Assembly (NCBI GenBank): GCA_903930805.1
Contig: CAIYZZ010000143.1
Location: 1-7,089 of the forward strand
Reading direction: 5' to 3'
DNA from: an uncultured Rhodocyclaceae bacterium
Lineage (GTDB): Bacteria > Pseudomonadota > Gammaproteobacteria > Burkholderiales > Rhodocyclaceae
Length of the DNA: 7,089 nucleotides
How positions within the stretch are numbered: position 1 is the first letter of the stretch; each line of letters opens with the position of its first letter. This document shows positions 1 to 5,753 of the stretch, piece by piece. The translations under genes were made by a program, and so were the position numbers. The notes under the pieces are model-generated. The model did no database searches. It was given only the letters and a program-made list of their open reading frames with translations, and was not told the DNA's origin.

Positions 1-926
1 CCGAGAATTTCGGTGGTGCCGCCCATACCGTTGCTGCCCGTCGCGCTGATGTTGCCGGAGACAATGGTGTCGCCGCCGTTGCGGATCGATATCGTGCCAC
101 CGGTTTGCCCGTTCGCGCTCGTTGTGCTGCCCGCAGCGAGTTCCACTTTCTGCGTGCCACGGAAGACAATGCGACCGCGATCATCAACTTCGACCGAATC
201 CGCCGACATCCGCCCCTTCTGTTGCAGCAGAGCGCCAAAGAGACTGATTCGACCATTCTGCGTGGCGATCTCACCCAGATTCACCGCCTTGTCGTCGGGT
301 GCCGAGACCACCACCTGAATGTCCGGATGCGCATTGTCGACCAGGCTTACCTGGCGCCCGGCGGCGAGGATGACTTCGCCATTGGGGGCACTGATCAGAC
401 CGCTGTTCTCGATGTCCGGGGCGATCAGATAAATGTTGCCGCCGCTGCCGTTCAGTGTGCCTTGATTCTTGATGCTGCCGGCGATGGCGCCGGCCGTGAA
501 GTTCATTTTTCCGGCGAGAAAATCGCTGTCCGACACATTGAGCGTCGAGGCAATGAAGCCGGGAATGTTGATCTGCGAACCGCCGCCAAACAGGATTCCG
601 TTCGGGTTGATCAGCCAGACACGTCCATTGGAGGTCAGCGCGCCATAGATCGCCGAGGTTTCGCTGCCGGTAACGCGATTGAGGACGGAAGAGAGGGCAG
701 ACTGCTGCTGAAAGCGGACAGATTCAAGCGCACCGACCGAAAAGTTGGCCCAGTTGATGATGGTACCGGGCGTGTTGGTAATGTTGAGATTGTTGCCACT
801 TTGGACGATGCTGGCCTGACCGGCAATGATCTGGCTGCCGACGGGAAGTGACCAGGCGGGCGCGGCAAAGCAGGTGGCGACGGCCAATGCCAGTGTCGAC
901 AAGCGAAGTGGGCGCGAGTTGGTCAA
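1..926 (-). CDS. TpsA exoprotein, filamentous haemagglutinin family (N-terminal part; 3' end outside window)
   Basis: This is the secreted partner of a two-partner (type Vb) secretion system, probably a large surface adhesin. Its 308 visible codons stay open to the window edge. Residues 1 to about 26 look like a Sec signal peptide: Arg5 and Arg8, a hydrophobic run, and a cleavage site near APAWS. The TPS secretion domain follows, with 'TIINWANFSVG' near residues 55-65 and the hallmark NPNG at 107-110 (608-597) in 'INPNGILFGGGSQI'. The far end, with Gly-, Thr- and Ile-rich stretches such as 'GGTISIRNGG' and 'SGNISATGSNGMGG', looks like the beginning of a beta-helix passenger. The frame has no ATG until well inside the TPS domain, and an upstream in-frame stop lies at 971-969. 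I chose TTG at 926-924: it gives a complete signal peptide, has a GGGAG seven bases upstream, and overlaps the TpsB stop. The passenger's target cannot be told from this part; adhesin is the usual role, and haemolysin or contact-dependent toxin remain possible. Confidence 0.9.
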   Translation of the reverse strand, partial: MTNSRPLRLSTLALAVATCFAAPAWSLPVGSQIIAGQASIVQSGNNLNITNTPGTIINWANFSVGALESVRFQQQSALSSVLNRVTGSETSAIYGALTSNGRVWLINPNGILFGGGSQINIPGFIASTLNVSDSDFLAGKMNFTAGAIAGSIKNQGTLNGSGGNIYLIAPDIENSGLISAPNGEVILAAGRQVSLVDNAHPDIQVVVSAPDDKAVNLGEIATQNGRISLFGALLQQKGRMSADSVEVDDRGRIVFRGTQKVELAAGSTTSANGQTGGTISIRNGGDTIVSGNISATGSNGMGGTTEIL

Positions 927-2542
927 AAGAAAACTCCCATGCGGGCATGCAGCATCCAGTCGCCGGCGTCACGCGTGCTGCTGCCCTGCAAGACATATCC
1001 GTAATCGGCCTGGACCGCAAAATCGCGGCTGACGGTCCAGCGGAAACCAACGCCGGTACTCGCGATATGCTCTTTGGACGATTCACCAGTCAGCGGCTGA
1101 TTGCGATAGACACTGCCGAAATCGTAGAAGGTCAACAGACGGCACTGCTGACCGGGAAGAAACTTGCCGCAGACTTCCGGTGAGTAAAGTTCGAGGTTGC
1201 CTTGCAGACCCTTGTCGTTGGCGACCTCGCGTTCGGAAAAACCACGCACCGAGTTCGCACCACCGACGCCGAACTGTTCGCCCGGAATCAGTGGCGCGCG
1301 CGCCCACTGTGCAGTGGCGACCGCCCGCCACTGCCAATCGTCAGCCAACGACTGGCTGAAAGAGGCAGCACCGCGGATCAAGTTGTAGTTTTTGCTGGCA
1401 CCAGTGCGGGCAAGACTGATGGCCGTTTGATCGCCATCCCGGCCGCCGGGGATGTTCTGCACCACACCGGCATTGAAGCCAAGCTCGCGGCCCTCCTGGG
1501 CCCAGCGCCCGGTGTATTGAACTAAGAGCGGATTCACGCTCAGATTATTGCCAAGTTCTACCGTATCGGCAGCGATGCCGTTCTTGAAGACCTTGTTGTC
1601 CAAACCGGCGGTCAGCTCATGCTCGTAATCGCCGATCCGCTTGAGCTTGTTGGTGTACCTGAAGCCAAGCGCACTGCCTTTGCCGGTAATCGCAAGCTGG
1701 AGCGGACCGGAACTGACGAAACCGGAATTGACGTCTGAATAGGTGGCGTAGAAATCGACTACATCGCCTAATTCATATAGCGGAAGGCGATAGGCGACGG
1801 CGTAGACCTTGACATCGCGGGGGTTTTCGGGCGAAGTCTGATATTGCAGCGTAAGGACGTGATCCCGATCAAACAGATTGCTGTTCTGATAGCTAAAACC
1901 CGTTCGATACCGCCCTGCCTGTCCGGTGCCAGTGTTGTCAAGGGTCAGCCCGACTTTCCAGGGCTTTTCGTCGGTGACGGTCAGATTGACATCAAGATCC
2001 TCATCCTGATCGCCGGGCGCGAGTTTGACGACCACTTTTTTTGCCGGATTTTCGTTGGCGATACGGATGCTGGCGGAGATGTCATCCAGCACCGGCAGTT
2101 GCCCTTCCTTGATGGACGGAACGCTGGCACGGATGTTCTCCGCAGTAAAAAACCTCTCGCCGCTGACGTTGATTTTGCTGACGCGGGCTTCAATTACCTT
2201 CAGGCGTATTTCACCGCCTTCCAGCACTTGCTCCGGCAAGAGCACGGAAACGTATGTAAAGCCGTGCGTACGATAGGCCGCTTCCAGGGCTTCAAGTGCC
2301 CGTTGGACATCGCCAAAATCCTGTTTGGTCCCGATGAATGGCTTGAGTACCGAGTCAATCTCGGCCTGAGGCAAGAGCGAATTACCTTCGACGTGAAAAC
2401 CGCCGATCGGAAATTTGGGAACCACCTGAGCCTGGGCGGAAGCGATGCCCATTGCAGAAAATAAAACTACCAATAACCGCCCCAGTGACGCGCCAGATCG
2501 CGTGTCACCGAGCCGGAATGCTGTGCGGCCGAGATTCGTCAT
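923..2542 (-). CDS. TpsB outer-membrane transporter, FhaC/ShlB/HecB family
   Basis: This 539-residue outer-membrane protein secretes the TpsA encoded just downstream. A long signal peptide (residues 1 to about 38, hydrophobic core 'LLVVLFSAMGIASA', cleavage near AQA) is followed by POTRA 1 (about 44-118, with 'GFHVEGNSLLP' and 'GFTYVSVLLPEQ'). POTRA 2 (about 120-193, 'INVSGERFF') comes next, and then a C-terminal beta-barrel from about 195. Two family motifs are present: VRGF at 432-435 (the conserved L6-loop tip, VRGY in FhaC) and the F-x-D-x-G strand motif at 472-476 ('FYDFG'). The protein ends in Phe, as outer-membrane barrels usually do. The POTRA region starts right after the signal peptide, so there seems to be no room for the N-terminal plug helix H1 of FhaC. 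The only two cysteines are Cys458 and Cys467. The ATG at 2542 has only a weak purine stretch (GGCGGG) directly in front. The gene lies 54 bases after lpd on the same strand and overlaps tpsA by four bases. Confidence 0.95.
   Translation of the reverse strand: MTNLGRTAFRLGDTRSGASLGRLLVVLFSAMGIASAQAQVVPKFPIGGFHVEGNSLLPQAEIDSVLKPFIGTKQDFGDVQRALEALEAAYRTHGFTYVSVLLPEQVLEGGEIRLKVIEARVSKINVSGERFFTAENIRASVPSIKEGQLPVLDDISASIRIANENPAKKVVVKLAPGDQDEDLDVNLTVTDEKPWKVGLTLDNTGTGQAGRYRTGFSYQNSNLFDRDHVLTLQYQTSPENPRDVKVYAVAYRLPLYELGDVVDFYATYSDVNSGFVSSGPLQLAITGKGSALGFRYTNKLKRIGDYEHELTAGLDNKVFKNGIAADTVELGNNLSVNPLLVQYTGRWAQEGRELGFNAGVVQNIPGGRDGDQTAISLARTGASKNYNLIRGAASFSQSLADDWQWRAVATAQWARAPLIPGEQFGVGGANSVRGFSEREVANDKGLQGNLELYSPEVCGKFLPGQQCRLLTFYDFGSVYRNQPLTGESSKEHIASTGVGFRWTVSRDFAVQADYGYVLQGSSTRDAGDWMLHARMGVFF
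924..938 (-). promoter_or_regulatory. Ribosome binding site and TTG start of tpsA, overlapping the tpsB stop
   Basis: On the minus strand GGGAG (938-934) is followed by seven bases and then TTG (926-924). The tpsB stop TGA occupies 925-923, so start and stop share the tetranucleotide TTGA. The site lies inside the last codons of tpsB. A good Shine-Dalgarno at ideal spacing is the main reason for choosing this start, and the arrangement suggests ribosomes finishing tpsB reinitiate on tpsA. Confidence 0.75.
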
Positions 2543-2596
2543 CCCGCCAATTTAACACATCTATCTTGCGTTGATAATGCCGACTACCGTAGCTTT
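2543..2596 (-). other. 54-base gap between lpd and tpsB, no clear terminator or promoter
   Basis: This short, relatively A+T-rich spacer separates the pyruvate dehydrogenase operon from the secretion pair. I see no GC-rich hairpin followed by a T run on the minus strand, so there is no obvious intrinsic terminator. I also see no convincing paired -35 and -10 boxes. Read-through from lpd into tpsB is therefore possible, but a weak or regulator-dependent promoter here, or inside the 3' end of lpd, cannot be excluded by eye. Confidence 0.45.
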
Positions 2597-4384
2597 TCAG
2601 CGCTTTTTCATCGGCGGCAGATCGGTGCAACTGCCATGCGCCACCTCCGCCGCCATGCCAATGCTCTCTCCCAGCGTCGGATGCGGGTGGATGGTCTTGC
2701 CGATATCGAGCGCATCGGCACCCATCTCGATGGCCAACACAACCTCTCCGATCATGTCGCCGGCACTGGGGCCGACGATGGCGCCGCCGATGGTACGGTG
2801 GCCACCGTTCTCACTGGCGTCAAAGATCAGCTTGGTAAAGCCATAGTCGGCGCCGTTGGCGATGGCGCGGCCGGAAGCCGCCCAGGGAAACTTCGCCACC
2901 TCGATCTTGCGTCCCGTTTCTTTCGCCTGCGCTTCGGTGATGCCGACCCAGGCGACTTCGGGATGCGTGTAGGCGACGCTGGGGATTACGCTGGCATCGA
3001 AATACGCCTTCTGGCCGGCGGCGACTTCGGCGGCGACATGCGCTTCATGCACGGCTTTGTGCGCCAGCATCGGCTGGCCGACGATATCACCGATGGCAAA
3101 GATATGCGGCACATTGGTGCGCATCTGGCTATCAACCGGAATGAAGCCACGTTCATTGACTGCCACGCCGGCTTTCTCGGCCGCGATCTTCTTGCCGTTG
3201 GGGCTGCGCCCGGCGGCTTGCAGGATCAGGTCATAGCGTTGGAGTTCGGCGGGTGCCTGTTCGCCTTCGAACTTGACCCACAAGCCATCCTCCTTCGCCT
3301 CGACGGCGACGGTTTTCGTCTTGAGCATGATGCGATCGAAGCGCTGGGCGTTCTGCTTTTCCCAGACCTTGACGGCATCGCGATCCGGCCCCTGCATCAG
3401 GGCATCGAGCATTTCGACGACATCGACGCGGGAGCCGAGCGTCGAATACACCGTCGCCATTTCCAGCCCGATGATGCCGCCGCCGATGACCAGCATCTTT
3501 TGCGGCACGGCGCGCAATTCGAGTGCGCCGGTGGAATCAACGATGCGCGGATCGCGCGGAATGAAAGGCAAGTGAAAGGCGGCAGAACCCGCAGCGATGA
3601 TGCACTTCTGGAAACGGATGACTTTCTTCTCGCCGGTTTTCTCTTGAGCGCTGCCAGTCATCGCCTCGACTTCGAGATGGTTGGCATCAAGGAAACTGCC
3701 ATAGCCCCGCACGATATCCACCTTGCGCGCCTTCGCCATGCCGGCAAGACCGCCGGTGAGCTTGCCGACGACTTTTTCCTTGTGGGCGCGCAACTTGTCG
3801 ATATCGACCTGCGGGGCTGCGAAGGTAATGCCGCAGTCGGCGACGTGCTGCGCCTCCTCGATCACCGCCGCGACGTGCAGCAGCGCTTTCGAAGGAATGC
3901 AGCCGACGTTGAGGCAGACACCGCCCAGCGTGGCGTAGCGTTCGACCAGCACGGTCTTCATGCCGAGGTCGGCACTGCGGAAGGCGGCGGAGTAGCCGCC
4001 GGGACCGGCACCGAGGACAAGCATTTCGGTCTCGAGATCAACCTTTCCACTGAAGCTGCCCACAGCAAAAGTCGGCGCTGGCGGTACGGCAGCAGGCGCC
4101 GGTATGGATGCGGCAGCAGCCTGTGGGGCAGGAACCGCTACAGTCGCGCCTGTTTCAAGCAGCAGGATCAGCGAACCTTCCGCCAGCTTGTCGCCGAGGG
4201 CAACCTTCATCTCCCTCACGGTCCCCGCAGCGGGAGACGGCACATCCATCGTCGCCTTGTCGGATTCGAGGGTGACCAGTGAATCTTCTGCCTTCACCAC
4301 GTCACCCGGCTTGACGTGAATCTCAATGACCGGCACATCCTTGAAATCACCAATGTCGGGAACTTTGACTTCAATTGTGCTCAT
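2597..4384 (-). CDS. lpdA: Dihydrolipoyl dehydrogenase (E3) with N-terminal lipoyl domain
   Basis: This flavoprotein reoxidises dihydrolipoamide on the pyruvate dehydrogenase complex and passes electrons through FAD to NAD+ in the cytoplasm. At 595 residues it is about 120 longer than the usual E3 of about 470, because a lipoyl domain (1 to about 80, lipoylated Lys43 in 'ESDKATMD') and an Ala/Pro-rich linker (about 81-110) precede the enzyme. The FAD-binding Rossmann motif is GAGPGG at 125-130. The redox-active disulphide is Cys157 and Cys162 in 'GGVCLNVGCIPSK'. The NAD-binding motif is 'GGGIIGLE', and a second FAD contact is 'AIGDIVGQPMLAHKA'. The catalytic His568 and Glu573 lie in 'HPHPTLGES' near the C-terminus. 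The ATG overlaps the aceF stop (ATGA), with AGGG seven bases upstream. This lipoyl-E3 form is established for betaproteobacterial complexes such as the Neisseria p64k protein. No catalytic residue is missing. Confidence 0.97.
   Translation of the reverse strand: MSTIEVKVPDIGDFKDVPVIEIHVKPGDVVKAEDSLVTLESDKATMDVPSPAAGTVREMKVALGDKLAEGSLILLLETGATVAVPAPQAAAASIPAPAAVPPAPTFAVGSFSGKVDLETEMLVLGAGPGGYSAAFRSADLGMKTVLVERYATLGGVCLNVGCIPSKALLHVAAVIEEAQHVADCGITFAAPQVDIDKLRAHKEKVVGKLTGGLAGMAKARKVDIVRGYGSFLDANHLEVEAMTGSAQEKTGEKKVIRFQKCIIAAGSAAFHLPFIPRDPRIVDSTGALELRAVPQKMLVIGGGIIGLEMATVYSTLGSRVDVVEMLDALMQGPDRDAVKVWEKQNAQRFDRIMLKTKTVAVEAKEDGLWVKFEGEQAPAELQRYDLILQAAGRSPNGKKIAAEKAGVAVNERGFIPVDSQMRTNVPHIFAIGDIVGQPMLAHKAVHEAHVAAEVAAGQKAYFDASVIPSVAYTHPEVAWVGITEAQAKETGRKIEVAKFPWAASGRAIANGADYGFTKLIFDASENGGHRTIGGAIVGPSAGDMIGEVVLAIEMGADALDIGKTIHPHPTLGESIGMAAEVAHGSCTDLPPMKKR
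4073..4090 (-). repeat. 18-base linker repeat, third copy
   Basis: This copy lies in the linker between the fused lipoyl domain and the FAD domain of LpdA and encodes Ala-Val-Pro-Pro-Ala-Pro. Its offset from the 5434 copy (1361) is close to the lipoyl-repeat offset (1355), so this linker was probably duplicated together with the domain. Confidence 0.6.
4181..4370 (-). repeat. Lipoyl-domain direct repeat, copy in lpdA
   Basis: This segment aligns without gaps to 5536-5725 in aceF. My hand count gives 25 mismatches in 190 bases, about 87% identity. It encodes most of the lipoyl domain, including the lysine for lipoylation. Many differences are silent; the two lipoyl domains differ at about five residues in about 75. 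The repeat is best read as a domain duplication within the operon. Confidence 0.85.
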
Positions 4385-5742
4385 AGCATCACCCTGCGGA
4401 AATCACCCAGCAACTGCGCGAGAGTGGCGTTGAAGCGGGTCGCCAGCGCGCCGTCGACGACGCGGTGGTCGGCCGACAGCGACAACGGCACGATCAGGCG
4501 CGGTGCAAATTGTTTGCCATCCCATACCGGTTTCATGCTCGACTTGCTGATGCCGAGGATCGCCACTTCGGGCGCATTGACGATGGGCGAGAAGGCCGTG
4601 CCGCCGATGCCGCCGACGCTGGAAATGGTGAAGGTGGCACCCTGCATGTCGCCCGGCGGCAGCTTGCCGTCGCGCGCCTTCTTCGCCAGCTCCGAGGTTT
4701 CCTGCACGATCTCGAACACGCCCTTCTGGTCGGCATTCTTCAACACCGGCACCATCAGGCCATTCGGCGTATCCGCCGCAAAGCCGATGTGCCAGTAGTT
4801 CTTGTAAACCAGATTGTCGCCGTCCAGCGAACTGTTGAGTTCGGGGTATTTCTTCAGTGCGGCAACTGCGGCCTTGATCATGAATGCCAGCATCGTCACC
4901 TTGATGCCGGACTTCTCATTCTCCTTGTTGAGCTGGACGCGCAAGGCTTCCAGATCAGTGATGTCGGCATCTTCGTGATAGGTGACGGCGGGAATCATCA
5001 CCCAATTACGCAACAGGTTGGGTCCGGAGATTTTCTTGATACGCGAGAGCGGCTTGACTTCGATGGGGCCAAACTTGGCGAAGTCGACCTGCGGCCAGGG
5101 CAGCAGATTCAGGCCGCTACCTGAAGAGGCCGGCGCTGGCGGGACGGCGCCCGCAGTCGGCGCGCCAGACATTACGCCTTTGACGAACGTCTGCACATCC
5201 TGCTGGGTAATGCGGCCTTTCGGTCCGCTGCCCTTGACCTTGGCTGCATCGACACCCAACTCGCGGGCGAAGCGTCGTACCGAAGGGCTGGCGTGCGGCT
5301 TGGTTCCGCCCATTGCCACGACGATTTCTGCCGGTGAGGGCATATGCACGCTGAGCGGTGCGACTGTTGGTTCAGCTTCGGTCGGACGGTAATCGGTGCC
5401 GATAGTAGGTACGGCGGACGGTGCAGAAATAGTCGGCGCTGGCGAGACGGCAGCGGGTGCCGTGGGAGCGGCAACCTGCGGCGCAGGCGCGGGGGCGGCC
5501 GCGCCGACCTCCAGCAGCAGAATCAAGCTGCCCTCGGCCAGCTTGTCGCCGATGGCAACCTTGAGTTCCTTCACCGTGCCTGCAGCAGGAGATGGCACAT
5601 CCATCGTCGCCTTGTCGGACTCAAGCGTCACCAGCGAATCCTCAGCCTTCACCACATCACCCGGCTTGACGTTGATTTCGATGACCGGCACATCCTTGAA
5701 ATCACCGATGTCGGGCACTTTGACTTCCAGTAGCGTCGCCAT
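4381..5742 (-). CDS. aceF: Dihydrolipoamide acetyltransferase (E2 of pyruvate dehydrogenase), single lipoyl domain
   Basis: E2 is the core of the pyruvate dehydrogenase complex and transfers the acetyl group from lipoamide to CoA. From the ATG at 5742 the protein has 453 residues. An N-terminal lipoyl domain (1 to about 80, Lys44 in 'ESDKATMD') is followed by an Ala/Pro-rich linker. The peripheral-subunit-binding domain (about 151-187) contains 'SPSVRRFARELGVD' and 'GSGPKGRI'. A second short linker leads to the catalytic domain (about 225 to the end), with His426 and Asp430 in the 'DHRVVDG' signature. It has one lipoyl domain, against three in Escherichia coli AceF; a further one sits on the neighbouring E3. 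A GTG at 5748 would add two residues and overlap the aceE stop as GTGA. I prefer the ATG because AAGG (5753-5750) is seven bases before it but only one base from the GTG. The end overlaps lpdA by four bases. Confidence 0.97.
   Translation of the reverse strand: MATLLEVKVPDIGDFKDVPVIEINVKPGDVVKAEDSLVTLESDKATMDVPSPAAGTVKELKVAIGDKLAEGSLILLLEVGAAAPAPAPQVAAPTAPAAVSPAPTISAPSAVPTIGTDYRPTEAEPTVAPLSVHMPSPAEIVVAMGGTKPHASPSVRRFARELGVDAAKVKGSGPKGRITQQDVQTFVKGVMSGAPTAGAVPPAPASSGSGLNLLPWPQVDFAKFGPIEVKPLSRIKKISGPNLLRNWVMIPAVTYHEDADITDLEALRVQLNKENEKSGIKVTMLAFMIKAAVAALKKYPELNSSLDGDNLVYKNYWHIGFAADTPNGLMVPVLKNADQKGVFEIVQETSELAKKARDGKLPPGDMQGATFTISSVGGIGGTAFSPIVNAPEVAILGISKSSMKPVWDGKQFAPRLIVPLSLSADHRVVDGALATRFNATLAQLLGDFRRVML
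4382..4395 (-). promoter_or_regulatory. Ribosome binding site and ATGA start/stop overlap of lpdA
   Basis: AGGG (4395-4392) stands seven bases before the ATG at 4384-4382, whose last bases belong to the aceF stop TGA at 4383-4381. The four-base ATGA overlap points to coupled translation of E2 and E3, which would help keep the complex subunits in proportion. Confidence 0.75.
5131..5148 (-). repeat. 18-base linker repeat, one of three
   Basis: An 18-base unit encoding Ala-Val-Pro/Ser-Pro-Ala-Pro occurs here in the second linker of aceF, at 5434-5451 in its first linker, and at 4073-4090 in the lpdA linker. The copies differ at only two positions (plus-strand core CGGCGCTGGCGnnACGGC). They encode flexible Ala/Pro hinges that let the lipoyl arms swing. 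Confidence 0.6.
5434..5451 (-). repeat. 18-base linker repeat, second copy
   Basis: This copy lies in the linker between the lipoyl domain and the subunit-binding domain of AceF and encodes Ala-Val-Ser-Pro-Ala-Pro. It matches the other two copies outside two variable positions. Confidence 0.6.
5536..5725 (-). repeat. Lipoyl-domain direct repeat, copy in aceF
   Basis: This is the partner of the lpdA copy, in the same orientation and offset by 1355 bases. The longest perfectly shared stretches include the bases around the lipoyl-lysine codon (5596-5620 against 4241-4265). Similarity fades towards the start codons and into the Ala/Pro-rich linkers. Confidence 0.85.
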
Positions 5743-5753
5743 GATCACACCTT
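5740..5753 (-). promoter_or_regulatory. Ribosome binding site deciding the aceF start
   Basis: AAGG (5753-5750) lies seven bases upstream of ATG 5742-5740, the same spacing as at lpdA and tpsA. The competing in-frame GTG (5748-5746) overlaps the aceE stop TGA (5747-5745) but is too close to this AAGG to use it. This site sits in the last codons of aceE. Confidence 0.65.

Noticed and set aside
105..851. A 248-codon open frame on the plus strand at the window start.
   Set aside because: It is the mirror of the tpsA frame, which carries a signal peptide and a clear TPS domain. The plus-strand translation is low-complexity in character with no family features.
866..877. A possible lipobox (VATC) in the TpsA signal peptide.
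   Set aside because: The residue before the cysteine is Thr rather than Gly, Ala or Ser, and TpsA proteins are normally processed by signal peptidase I at the later APAWS site.
2584..2592. A small palindrome CTACCGTAG in the lpdA-tpsB gap, considered as a terminator or operator.
   Set aside because: The arms are four bases with a one-base centre, which cannot form a stable hairpin, and no T run follows. A chance occurrence is likely.
2636..4282. A 548-codon open frame on the plus strand opposite lpdA.
   Set aside because: It lies wholly antisense to an lpdA with every catalytic motif in place, and its translation shows no recognisable family. Long antisense frames are expected here because GC-rich codon use removes stops on the opposite strand.
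4465..5124. A 219-codon plus-strand open frame opposite the aceF catalytic domain.
   Set aside because: It is antisense to conserved E2 sequence ending in the DHRVVDG motif, with no recognisable domain of its own.
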